From positions 463,001 through 527,000 of the forward strand of contig JAQPZY010000831.1 in assembly GCA_029931535.1 (NCBI GenBank): a DNA stretch of 64,000 nucleotides, given 5' to 3'. The position numbers were made by a program, and so were the translations under genes. Numbering within the stretch: position 1 is the stretch's first letter; each line of letters opens with the position of its first letter. Of this stretch, positions 47,075-58,670 are shown one piece after another. The DNA is from Margaritifera margaritifera (taxonomy: Eukaryota; Mollusca; Bivalvia; Unionida; Margaritiferidae). The notes beneath the pieces are model-generated. The model worked only from the letters and a program-made list of their open reading frames with translations, did not search any database and was not told the origin of the DNA.

Positions 47075-48070
47075 ATAGGTAATCGATCGATTGTATTAGC
47101 GGGGTAAAATGTAAGTATCACTCTGGACTGGAATCACTGTTCGTAATCCGGAATAGCGGAGTTGTTTTAATTTGGATTGTATAGAGTTTTCATCTTGGAG
47201 ATAAATGTGATTCTTTAGTCTTTAGATTTGAGATCGCTATAGCGGGGTGGTTTTATTACCAGTGTGGACGTGTGTTTTGTTTTGTTTTGTTTTTTTTTTG
47301 TTTTTTTTGGGGGGGGTTGGTTTTTTTTTTTTAAACTGTATATAGCATTCATTCTACATGTTGTGGGTTTTACATCATTGTTCAACACATCATAGGCTAT
47401 ACATGGTGGCCAGTATATTTGGTGGAATAAGAACCTGGGATTTACCACAGACCCACAGGAAGCTACTGGCAAGCTTTCTCACTCACCCACGATTGACGAG
47501 ATGAAACTCAATTCAATGTGGACAGAGGTGAGATGCCTTAGACCACACGACCGCCAGAGGACCTGATATTTTCTGTGCAAATATACACAAAACACAGCAG
47601 AACATAAATGGTCAACAGCTGACATTGTTTGCTGTTTGAAAATTGTACCATAATCACAAGCCTAACTTTGAATTTTATGTACTGATCGCAGCCGTTTCGG
47701 GAATCCTGCATATACAAAAGTTTGCAACGATATTGAAACTGCAAGGAAATTCTAGAAAATTGAAACATTCGATTGTTCATTTAGTTTGGATTTGCGGGTA
47801 TACAAGAGAAGTTTGTTTCTTCTTTCCTTTTATTATTATTTTTGCTATAACTGCTTAGATTTAAAACACCTCACAGTTTATTGACAAACAGCGAAATGCT
47901 CAAATTAAGATAATGTTAAATACAACATCTCATTTCATTATGTATCTATAAGGGATGCCGCATAAAAAGGATATTGTTACGGTGTTTCTCAAAACATTAG
48001 TGATTGATAAGTCCATGACATTGGGGGTTGGGGGGGGGGTCATTGAAAATTTCATTTATTCATTCACTCA
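47075..48070. other. no gene seen; possible SINE remnant
   Basis: Poly-T/poly-G runs lie at 47278-47331. On the minus strand near 47565-47430 a weak tRNA-like head (GTGTGGTCTAAGGCATCTCAC) is visible without a convincing B box. Confidence 0.35.
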
Positions 48071-48198
48071 CAGTGGTGTACTAAGGTAAATGGCGCCCGG
48101 GGCGACGATGATGGTCCAAATGGACAGAATACGAGGCCCGAATTTTTAACAGCTGTTTTGTCGCCCCAAGACCTCTGGCGCCTGTTAGTACGCTACTG
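48071..48198. mobile_element. hAT-like MITE
   Basis: 128 bp, ends CAGTGGTGTACTAA and, from the right, CAGTAGCGTACTAA. Flanks TTCACTCA (48063-48070) and GTAACTCA (48199-48206) agree at six of eight positions. Internal GGCGCC words near both ends. Confidence 0.75.
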
Positions 48199-48723
48199 GT
48201 AACTCAAACATACTGTTGGCACTTATTTCTTCTTTGCTCATTTTAATAAACCTCAGACCTCTCTATAAGTACTGCCTATGGGAATTTAAGACACTGTTCT
48301 TGGACTCTCAAATGTTAATGAACTGTGCATAATGAGGACCGCTCATTAACTGACCATCAGTTGTCTGACTCCCTGCATCATGTTGGTACATTCATGAGCT
48401 ATACCAGAGAGATAAATAGAAAAATGTCTTAGTTTGTTAGAAAAGACGTTAAATTACCTAGACTAGAATATGTTCAGAGGATAACCTGAAATGATATCGA
48501 AACTATAATGATAACACCGTGTAACAATTTTTTTTTTGGGGGGGGGGGGCGGGGTTCCTGGGTAGTAAGTGTTTTATTTCCTAATTGCTTATGCCTCAAA
48601 AGTATAGAAAATGGCTATTATTCCCCACAAACTTTGCTTTTGTGACCAGGACAGTGATATTTTTAAATTTACCTATTTTCCAGAACAATCCAGATAGCTT
48701 CAGTGCTGAGTAAACTTTCAGTA

Positions 48724-48802
48724 ACTTCTAGAACTTTCTAGAACTTTCCAGTTATATAAATAGTAGTATAAATACAGGGGCCTTAAGCCCACCAGTTCAG
48801 TT
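48724..48802 (+). promoter_or_regulatory. heat-shock-type core promoter of the transposon
   Basis: Five perfect alternating pentamers (TTC..GAA..TTC..GAA..TTC) lie at 48726-48748, the canonical heat-shock element. A TATA box TATAAATA is at 48767-48774 and an arthropod-style initiator TCAGTT at 48797-48802, which places the likely start about 32 bases below the TATA box. The ATG of the transposase follows at 48847. The sequence is direct; heat-shock regulation is inferred from the motif. Confidence 0.75.
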
Positions 48803-48846
48803 TAGTTCCAGCTGCCTAAGTGGATACATATCTGCATTTTTCTGAG

Positions 48847-50722
48847 ATGGCATCAAGAGGCTGCAAGCATCCGGCAGACGCATTTTGCTATGTCTGCGGC
48901 CAATTTATCAAGACAAGAGCGAAAAAGTACTCCGTGGAAGCATCTGCTAAGATGTGTGAGACCTACAAGGCATACTTCGGCATGCCTGTCGGGGATCAAG
49001 ACAAACCCTGGGCACCTCATTTCACCTGCGAGCACTGCAAAAAAACTCTGGAAGGAAAGATGGACAATTGTTGCTCGGAATTTTATGTTATAAAATTTGT
49101 TAAAATTTTTAAAATCGTAAAAGTTTTAATTTTAAAACGTTTTAAAATTTTCAATGTTATTGAAAAAATATATCATATATGAAAAATGTTGCGAGAATCT
49201 CTTACACATTAGTCATGGGTGAAATAAATGTATTTTTGTAGGATGGTACAGAGGGGAAAAGAGAGCCATGAAGTTCGCTATCCCAAGAATTTGGCGGGAA
49301 CCCACTGACCACTCAACCAACTGCTACTTCTGCATGGTGGACCCTTCCAAACGTCGGACTGGCAAGAATGCACCTGCTATCACTTATCCGGACCTTCCTT
49401 CATCCATCGCCCCGGTGCCACACTGCCATGAGCTCCCCGTACCCACTCCTCCGGAGAGAGAGCAGCCGTCTTTAGAAGAGAGCAGCAAGTCAGAGAGCGA
49501 GGAAGACGTTGTAGATCCAGATGACAATTTCAGAGGTGGAGCTGAGGAGAGAAACCCATACTACCCCAACCAAAAAGACCTCAACGACTTGATTAGAGAT
49601 CTTGGTCTCACCAAGTCCAATGCCGAGCTTTTGACGTCTAGGCTCAAGCAGTGGAACTTGTTGGATGAAAGTGTGCAAGTCGCAGATCAGAGGAAGCGTC
49701 ACCAACCTTTTTCCAGCTTCTTCACCCGTCAAGATGGGCTCTGCTTCTGCCACAATATGACTAGTCTGTTCGAGGCAATCGGAATCGCCTGTAACCAGAA
49801 TGAGTGGCGCCTCTTCATTAACAGCTGATCCAGGAGCCTCAAAGCCGTGCTGCTTCATAATGGTAACAAGTACCCGTCTCTTCCCCTGGCTCACTCGGTG
49901 CACCTCAAAGAGGATTACAACAGCATCAAGATCTTGCTGGACGCCTTGAAGTATGATGAGTACGGCTGGGAGGTCATAGGAGACTTAAAAATGGTGGCAT
50001 TCCTGATGGGTCTCCAAGGCGGTTTTACCAAGTTTCCCTGCTATCTTTGCCTTTGGGACAGCAGGGACACCAAGGTGCACTACCACAGGCGGGACTGGCC
50101 ACAGCGGACCGAGTTCTCTGTGGGGAGGAACAACGTCAAGTGGGAGCCACTGGTGGACCCCCGGAAGGTGCTGATGCCACCACTGCACATCAAATAGGGC
50201 CTTATGAAACGATTTGTCAGAGCTCTAGATAAGGAGTCGGCAGCCTTCAAGTACCTTCAAGACTTCTTCCCTAAGCTGTCTGAGGCCAAGGTCAAAGCCG
50301 GTGTCTTCGTCGGACCACAGATAAAGAAGATCCTGGAGTGCAATGAATTCCCCAAGAAACTCACTTGTAAGGAGAAAGCGGCTTGGAACAGTTTTGTCGC
50401 AGTGGTTCGGGGCTTCCTGGGCAATCACAAGGCCGAAAACTATGTGGAGCTGGTTGAAACTCTGGTGAAGAACTACGGCACAATGGGCTGTAGGATGTCA
50501 ATCAAAGTCCATATCCTTGATGCTCATCTTGATAAATTCAAGGAGAACATGGGAGCGTACTCGGAGGAGCAAAGCGAGCGCTTCCACCAGGATATACTGG
50601 ACTTTGAACGCCGCTACCAAGGACAGTATAACGAGAACATGATGGGAGACTACATTTGGGGGCTGATTCGTGAAAGTGATTTACGGTATAATCGTAAATC
50701 TCGAAAAACTACTCATTTCTAA
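48847..50722 (+). pseudogene. transposase of the 48515-50987 element, two nonsense codons
   Basis: Starts ATGGCATCAAGAGGC. The N-terminal zinc-finger-like module is FCYVCGQFI, YKAYFGMPVGDQDKPWAPHF and CEHCKKTLEG. A short intron (about 49055-49241) ends TTTTTGTAG; its 5' end reads GAAAGA where GTAAGA would be expected. Exon 2 runs WYRGEKRAMKFAIPRIWREP, CYFCMVDPSKRRTGKN, an acidic stretch, DLNDLIRDLGLTKSNAELLT, SFFTRQDGLCFCHNM, LKAVLLHNGNKYPSLPLAHS, IGDLKMVAFLMGLQGGFTKF, CYLCLWDSRD, LMKRFVRALDKES, FLGNHKAENYVELVETL and ERFHQDILDFERRYQG. In-frame stops are TGA (49826-49828) and TAG (50195-50197); otherwise one frame to the stop after 50719. The protein type is common in repeats of arthropods, cnidarians and molluscs. 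DDE-like chemistry is presumed, not shown. Confidence 0.9.
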
Positions 50723-50987
50723 ATCTTTTGTAGTCATTTTTGTATTACTTTAGTATAAATACATGTTAATTTTTATTCATATGTTGTTGTTTTTTCTGAC
50801 TTTATGTGAACGAAAAGACACAAATTCGCCCGTTTTCTAATTGGAAATAGGTAAATTTCAAAATATCAAACTCCTGGTCACAAAAGCAAAGTTTGTGGGG
50901 AATAATAGCCATTTTCTATACTTTTTAGGCATAAGCAATTACGAAATAACACTTACTACCCAGGAACAAAAATTGTGTTACGTAGTG

Positions 50988-52018
50988 TAATTATAGTCCA
51001 TAACATTTATATTTTCCTTCCCATGAAAAGTCTAATAATTTTGTATGAGGTGCTTCAAGATCAAGATCACTGTTAAAAAAATTACTATTAGTCTTTGCAT
51101 TAAATTTTCTTAAAGCAGTTTCAACAAAGCTTGGTACATTATGCAAGAGAGACAGACAGACAGAAAGACAAACAGAGGGATCGATCAATATATTTCTTGA
51201 GTCATAACCATAAAGTTTGGCTCTCAACATTCATATGAACTGTGCCGTCTACGGTACCTATATATTAACATAAAGTCTGGTCCAAACCATTCGTAAAGAA
51301 AACAAGTTAGTTTTATTGAACAAAACATTTTACAAGCTCCTTCAAACAAAATATTCATGAACAAAGAGAGCCGTGTACTTACATTGGCAATATTGCTAAT
51401 ATGCACAGAACACTTTTTTTTTTTTTTTTTTTTTTTTTTGTTAATAGAATTATACTAAATTTCTTAGAATGTGGTGTGTGCAAGCTATTATGTATTATGG
51501 CTATAATGGTTGAATTTTACCAAACACGCTTTAAGACATACAAAAATGTCAATCAGTATCACCTCACACTATGCCGATTCGACGTTCCCTTCAGAAGGAG
51601 TAAAGATAGAAAGATCATAAAGTTGAAAGCTTAAATAGTAAAGCAGGCGGCGTTGCAGGAAATCAGACAGTCACAATTTCATTGACTGTATTTTGTGAAA
51701 ATTGTATTAGTCAAACAACCATGAAAATATGACTCTCCATTTAGACAAGAGGGGCAATAACAAGAACACTTTGGCCATGTATATGTAATATATTTAATCT
51801 TTATTGATACTAATAACTTCAGTTTAATATGCATGCATACAAAATGAATTGATTCAGTTTTCTTGTCCTTGAGGATTTACATAAAGGGCCACTCGCTGAC
51901 GGCCATATTGCCTCAATGCGATTGCCGAAATGAGTGAAACTATCTGATTATGCTGGAAAGAACATCCTCCACAGTCATGCGTCTACAGTGAAACACCTTG
52001 TTGTGTGTGTGTGTGTGT

Positions 52019-52051
<33 letters not shown>

Positions 52052-53518
52052 TCTGTGTGTGTGTAACTGCTGTGTAAATTTGTATGCATGCTACTATGAT
52101 GTCTTTGTAATTATTTTTGTCATGTTCCAAAGTATTTTCTTTGTGAAAAGTCTACTAAAGGAGGAAATAACGATTAATGAGTGAAGGAACAATCCATACA
52201 TAAATATCACTAATACCAGCTGTTTTAAAGAGAAACAAGTCGATGCGACCATCATTTCAGGATAAGTTGAGACAACATAGTTTTCAAAATGGCTTAACTT
52301 GTAACCATATCTGATATCTGATGGGTATGATTTCCCTCTGGGATTACATAGATCTCAGGGCAAACTTTGAATAAAATTTCATTATTTTGTGTCCAGGTTT
52401 CTTATGTGTGGCCGAACAAATTGATCCTGGTGAATTTGCAATTTTCGTCTGTTCTGGTTGGGGTGCGTGTGGTGGGATATAGATTCGGTGCGAGTTGGGG
52501 TGGAGTTTAGATCTAATTGATTTTTATCATCACATACGGTGGTGTGAAGAAAAACGCATATTCTGATGCTGATCATCAGCTCTTTCATCTAAGTACTCTT
52601 GTTTTATATACAATGAATGTTATACATTTCACTCTCTTTTGCTATTCAGATACTACAATGTTACAAGGTTCACTTCAACTTATCTTCCCATCACCCACCA
52701 GATTGCACCACCAAACTTAAAAGGCGTGTCGCAAATCCAACCTTCAATCATATGCTACCATCCCTATCTGAAATGGAAAACGAATTACTGGAAAACGTGT
52801 CCTAAGGGAGAAAAAGGGATGGGGGCTCATTCTTTTCATACCAGCAGCTGGTCTGTATCTAAAAGGTCAAGTTTAAGCCGTAGATAGGATTTTAAAAATC
52901 AAAAAGAAATTGTAAGTTCAATTTGAAATTTACACTTCCCTGTACTTATTTAATTATAGTTGGTCTACTGTCTTGCTACTTTAAAACATTACACCCTACT
53001 CCTAACATATTGCTGTATTTCGGGATTTTACGTTTGATACGAGTACGGTGAGTTCAGAACCCTGCTTCCATTCTGGTGTATTCGCGTTTTTTTTTTGTTT
53101 GCTTGTTTTATTTTTATCCAGAATGATAAAAACTCCATAGAACCGTCGAAAGTATTATGAAGTATTGGTTATAAATTTGCTCACTCTCAGTGATATCCAT
53201 GGATACATTGTTAACGTCATTTGCTCGTTCTTATTACAGCACCACAAAAATCCAACATGCTAACATTTACGTTATAATTTATCTATCTATGTATCAAAAT
53301 ATAGGTAAAACACACAGTTAATTATAGCATGCTGCACATTTTATATAATTTAATCTAAGTGTGTGTAAGGGTAAGGGAGATATGGAAGGAGGGTTTGAGA
53401 GACTGATGGGTGGATGATAAAATACACTTAAATTACATGTAGATAAAAAAGGATTATAATAAGGTCTTTTGTTTAAACCAGGCTTTTCTAATTTGTAAAC
53501 CCTTTTGAGAAAAAAGGG
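50988..53518. other. no gene seen
   Basis: Contains a poly-T run at 51413-51439, a (TG)n(CG)n(TG)n tract at 52001-52064, and short overlapping open stretches at 52382-52887 without recognisable motif. A (GACA)n-like tract lies near 51150. Confidence 0.45.
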
Positions 53519-53700
53519 AGCAGGGTAGTTCAGATGGTAGAAAGTCAGACTCGTAATCCAAGGGTCGTTGGTTCGATGTCCGTCCAGGCAAGCCCGGCTC
53601 GGCTGCCTCGGTGTGTCTTTGGGAAAGGCACATAACTCCCATTTCCTCGGAATGATATATACAATGATATTTTAAAAGTGCCGTTAAAGCCAACACAAAC
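53519..53700 (+). mobile_element. tRNA-derived SINE, copy 2
   Basis: A-box-like TAGTTCAGATGGTAGAAAG, B box GGTTCGATGTCC, then the body CAGGCAAGCCCGGCTCGGCT, TGTGTCTTTGGGAAAGGCAC, TCCCATTTCCTCGGAATGAT, ending GTGCCGTTAAAGCCAACAC and an ACAAA-rich tail. Aligns with 27586-27775. Confidence 0.85.
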
Positions 53701-55761
53701 AAAACAAATGTTGGCGAAAAAAAGGATTGTGCTTCCAGGCTATGACGACAGGGATTTTTGGAAACGGATGTCGTTACAGTCTGTGAGCCCATAAACAACT
53801 GTCGTAGCGGCTGAATAAAAGAAGAAAAAAGATCAGAAGAATTCCGCGTTACAAGAAGACGACAAGGGCTAAAGGAAAGAGAAAAATGGAATAAAGCCCT
53901 ATCTTAATATATCAAGACCCAATAATGTTCAATAATAAAAAAAAATTAGCTACAAGTGAAGAAAAGCAATAAATGAAAACTAAAGTGAACCTTTTTTAAG
54001 CGGCCATGTGGAGGATGGATAAAGCTTGTCAGGAAGGTGAGTGTGTAAGGAAGGTAAAGAGGTAAATAAAATAAAGAGAAGGTAAAATAATACTCTGGCT
54101 GTATATTATAGCTGTAACGGGGGTGGGGGTGAATATGGGACGTTGCACCATAGAAAACAAAATGCAAAATAAATACCTTTTTCAAGGAAAACTTCCGGTG
54201 ATTGCTTGTGACAAGCTATTTTATCAAATGTAAATTGTGTAGAAAAAAATTGGTATTTACCAAAGTTTTTCTTTTAAGCAATTTTGTTAGAGACACTTTC
54301 TTTATTTCTTTTCGGCAATAGACAACTTTCATGATGCACAGGATGTCGCCACATTTATAAATTCGTCATCTCTAACGTTGCTTAGTCCATACCTGTTATT
54401 CGACAAAATGTCAGTAGGTTGAAAGTGACTTTAAGTTTTGATAGTTGTTGTGAAGTTTCAATTTAATTTCAGTATAATTGGATTTCTTATTAACAAGAAC
54501 ACGTCTTAGCAGTATCTTGGAGCAGCTTGATGAATTTGTTAGCTTAAGTAACCATTTATAGTTATCGTGTGGAGAAAAGCAATAAGTTCACAGAGTATGA
54601 TGCAAAAATCTGAGTCTTATAAACTGGTTGCTTGTGTTACATTATCTGAATTCTTTTTCAATTTAACCATTCTGTTTAACACTATTTTTATGTGTCATTA
54701 TTTTTAAACAGTTCCAAAATAAACTTTATTTTGGAAACAGCATATCTAATCTATTACGACCCATCCGCTATTTCGTATGGAAACTTCATTATAAAATTTT
54801 AGTCTGCTATCCTGCCAACTTCACTCAGTTTAGTAACGTAGTGAAGAGGCAGGGTATCAGACTAATGATACATGAGTACCAATGTTATTAAAATCAGATC
54901 TCCAGAGTCCTAAGTAGAGATCTGATGGATACCAATAAGAGGTCATGTTCTGTTGATCTTGTGTGTCACCAATCAAATCACAACTTTCAAATTTCTGGAA
55001 CTGACACTCGTCATTCGGAACATATTGTAACTAACGATAACTCTCCCAGTGCAACCGCCCCGTCAGCCTCCCCCCCCCCCCCGTTAGTACGCTACTGTGT
55101 CCATATACAGACAAACAGACAAACGTATTGGTGATAGACCATTCGCAACTTCTCCACGTCAGTCATATAGATCATACCTCGAATGTATGCCTATAGTTGT
55201 CATTAACTGCCATTCGGACCATCTCTGCTACATACGAAACAAGGATTGACTGAGAAGTTGCAAATGCATCCAACTATTTTTTCATTCGCAACTTCTAGGT
55301 CAATCCAATGGTCAATCGATTCGTAGAGAGAGCCGAGGTGGTCCGAATGAATTGAGTTGCAGATAATAAGGTATAAGAAGTGGTGATGCGACTAGAAATT
55401 ATGACAAACAAATATCTTAAAATGTGCACAAATTTATTGCTTTGATGAAAACATCGCTGTTTTCAAGTACATTGAGAGTGAAAGAGAAACGATTTTCTTT
55501 TATTGGTAACGAGTATGTACCCACTGCAAAAAGGTAACAGTGCAAAATGTGAGGAACCTTGCATCATTTATTTGAAAAATGTACACAAATATCTGCCATG
55601 TACTCACAAAAAAAGTAGCCAATAACGTTTAATTTGATTACAAATTGAATCAACTTTTGTAGCTAATATGCTGATGATATCTCAAATAAAAAGAAAATCT
55701 TTTTTTTTAAATGTAATGTGTGCATTATAATGAAAACAAATTATCCAATATAAAAAACAAG
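53701..55761. other. no gene seen
   Basis: AT-rich. A C run and TTAGTACGCTACTG at 55071-55097 look like the right end of a hAT-like MITE as at 48198; no matching left end was found. CATTCGGACCAT words near 55210 echo 5670. Confidence 0.4.
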
Positions 55762-57100
55762 AAGCCCAAGTGAGCCAGAGATTACTCATCTAGATGACAT
55801 ACGTTTAATAGTCAAGTACAAGAACAGTTGGCCAATATATCAGGGCATGCATAATAATTTCGGTTGAACTTTCTTCCAATACCGTTGATTGCATATGTTA
55901 TGAAAACAATTCTTGCGAGGTTTCTATTGTTTTTGTATCTTCATCCATATTTTATTGTACATGAACATTATGTGTCCAATATTAAAAAGGCTCATATGCC
56001 GGGACGCTTAGTGTAAAAGTTGGTCAAATTCTGTTCAGCTTTTTTTTGTTTCTCAAATAAAGCTGTCAACGTTTTTCTACATTTTGTGACATTAGCCATA
56101 CTTGATGGTGGAAAGACATCATTGTATAAATCTAAAATACTTTCAAAGTAGGACACTTCTGTCAAGTTTATTTTGAAAGAAGGTATTGCAAGTTATTTAT
56201 GTTTTAGTAACAGCAATCTTATTTTATGGTAGATTGGTATAATTTGAATAAACTTAAAAGCCCTTCGTGCCAGAATGTTTTCAGTAAAATGTGCTAAAAT
56301 TATGTTGAGTGGAATTTAATAAGTCGTATAAAGGATTTTCCATTTCTAGTAATGGCAGCCACATTTGAAGCCAAGACAACATCATTTGTACAAATCTGAA
56401 AGACCTTACTATCAAAGTGCTTATGTCAGATTTGGTCAAATTCTGATAAGTAGTTTCTGAGAGATCGTTTCACGTTTTTCCCTTTATACCAGATAATACT
56501 TTCTGTAAAGTTTGGACATATCCTGTTAAGCACTTTTTCAGAAGAAGAATTGTAAATGTTTTTTTTTTAATTACGTTGTTAGTAATGGTTGCCATGTTTG
56601 ACGATGGATCGGACATCATTTTTATCATCTGATAAGCCCTCTATGTCAAGATGATTTGTGCCAAATATTGCTAAATTCTGTTCAGCGATTTTTGTGAAGT
56701 CATTTTAAAAAGAAAATTTTAAATTATTTTCAAAACGTGGTCACATTTGATGGCGGATAGATATAATTTGTCAAATCTGGAAGCCCTCTATGCTAGGATA
56801 ATTTGTCAAATTCTGTTAAGCAGGTTTTGAGAAGAAGTTTTTAGAAGGTTTTTCTATTGTTAGTAATGGTGGCCAGGATTGATAGCAGATCGGCCTCATT
56901 TGCACAAACTTGAAAGGCCTTTATGCCATCATGCTTTGTACCAAGTCTGGTTGAAACTGATGTCAGTTTTTGAGAAGTTATTAAAATCAATTGCTAACGG
57001 ACGCCAGATGACGCACAACGGACAAAGGGCAATAGCAAAAGCACTGACGAAATGCATTAATACCAAAAGCTCACTTGGCCTTGCAGTCAGATGAGCTAAA
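55762..57100. mobile_element. tandem-repeat element with AGCCCAAGTGAGC ends
   Basis: Starts AAGCCCAAGTGAGCCAGAGA, with TACTCATCTAGATGA next, and ends AGCTCACTTGGCCTTG...CAGATGAGCTAAAA. The ends are imperfect inverted repeats. The interior holds five to six diverged units of about 150-190 bp with recurring words GTTAGTAATGGTGGCCA, GATCGGC.TCATTTG, AAGCCCTCTATGCCA, TTTGTCAAATTCTGTTAAGC and TTTTGAGAAGAAG. The tail CAATTGCTAACGGACGCCAG + ATGACGCACAACGGAC is familiar from bivalve repeats. No protein. Confidence 0.8.
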
Positions 57101-58670
57101 ACAAGTTTCTCCACGGTTACACAAAGCACATACATCACCCAAATATACCTTTAATATGTGTTATATACAATATGCCCTTTAGGTGTCATGTATTACATGC
57201 AAATATCAGCACCGTGTATAAGTTGCAGTAGATGGTTACGATTTTCTTTGCATAGCACATTTAGTTCCGTGTACGTTTTCTGAAGACGCTCATGGATACT
57301 ACTTAATACGCATTTGCTGTTTTTCTCTCTACCGTTTTACCGATAGTTTCTTGGAGAAAAACTGAAACGCGTCTCGAAATTGAACTAAGGTTGAATGACA
57401 AAATACAAAAGAAATAATGAAACAAAAAGGTCCATAAATTCAGTTGGCAAACAAACAATTAAATACGAGTTGAACAATTTGTTTCTCTTCGCAAAACCAG
57501 AATAATGTATATAAAGGTTCTAGGAAGAAGACGCTACAACAAGATCTGTGTGTACTAAAACATTTTTCTTAGTCAGCTCAAGTGGCCATAGGCATTGCGT
57601 CAATTAAATTTGCGTTCTTCCTAGTGAAGAATATACCAGAAGTTATGTGTTCAAATTTCTTGCTTCGTTGTGACCTCAAGTGGTTAGGCTCCCTAACAAA
57701 GGGGTGTTACGTAACACCCAAATCCACTCAAATCCACACCAAATCCAACTAAATCGACAACATATTGACATGAAAGTTTTTCTCATGTTCAGTATTAATA
57801 AAATTTCATGGTCTGCATTAATATCATTTCTAAGTAAGGTGTCAGCGATCCTACTAAACACCGCAAAGTCTGACAAAGTCATGCAAAGTCAAACAAAGTC
57901 TGTTTGTTTATTTTTGATTAATTTGCACATATATGTATATATTATACTATATTAACCTTATTTTGACAATATCGTAATTAAAATCTTTATTAAAAAAGCG
58001 TGTTTTAGTCTTGTTGAAAGTTGTGAGAACGATGTCATACGTTATTGTGATCGGTTGTAACACTCAATCTGCCTGTGTAGTCGTGCTGATATCATTATTA
58101 TAAATATAATTGTAATGATACATATACTTATATTACACTTATGCAATATATAACTTCATATTATTAGTATTTGTCTCTCAATACGATTATTATTATATAA
58201 AATTATACAATCTGCCTTTGTCATACACTAAGTTATATGTAACTTTGTCATACTCTATCTGTCTTTTTCTATTAAATATTGATATAATACTCATGCAATA
58301 TAATACCGTCACAATAGTATTGTTTATATCTCAACTCGTTAATGAATGTTTATTAACAATTGTCGGCATATATAGTTGTCACAACGCGAAATAAAGGGAC
58401 ACAACTAAGGGTGAGTCCGTTATATTAGCACATGTAATGATGTAATGATGCATTGAGTTGGAGGACATAGTGAAATCAGACTTTGAATGAGAATCATAAC
58501 GGACATGCGCAATATATTGTGCAAAGTAGTACATGTAAGTTATAAAGTAAAAAGTTATAACAGAACAATTTACGAGGGAAAAATATAAACTTATTTAATG
58601 ACTAAACGTACACATATGCAAGTATATTAACTACAATTTGTCATTTCATTTATAACATTTTTTAGTCCTT
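57101..58670. other. no gene seen
   Basis: Contains an 18-bp perfect palindrome at 57702-57719 and a short GACAAAGTCATGCAAAGTCA-type repeat near 57868-57902. Otherwise AT-rich without motif. Confidence 0.45.
57702..57719. promoter_or_regulatory. 18-bp palindrome with TTACGTAA
   Basis: GGGTGTTACGTAACACCC, an exact palindrome whose centre is the PAR-bZIP-type site TTACGTAA. No promoter or gene start was recognised next to it. Confidence 0.35.

Larger units (their letters stand above)
48515..50987 (+). mobile_element. DNA transposon with ~150-bp inverted repeats, nearly intact
   Basis: Left repeat 48515-48682, right 50843-50987. They share GTTCCTGGGTAGTAAGTGTT, AATTGCTTATGCCT, AAGTATAGAAAATGGCTATT and ATTCCCCACAAACTTTGCTT with very few differences; the left copy carries a T9G12 expansion near its tip. 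TAA flanks both sides (48512-48514 and 50988-50990), a possible 3-bp duplication. It contains one transposase gene with its own promoter. The high identity of the repeats implies a young insertion. Superfamily not assigned. Confidence 0.9.

Noticed and set aside
47430..47565. tRNA-like SINE head on the minus strand
   Set aside because: The A-box-like word is present but the B box is poor and no body match to another copy was found.
52382..52887. Overlapping short open frames
   Set aside because: No motif, no codon signal, no splice partners.
55071..55097. Right end of a MITE (TTAGTACGCTACTG)
   Set aside because: No matching left end or target duplication could be placed, so no element was called.
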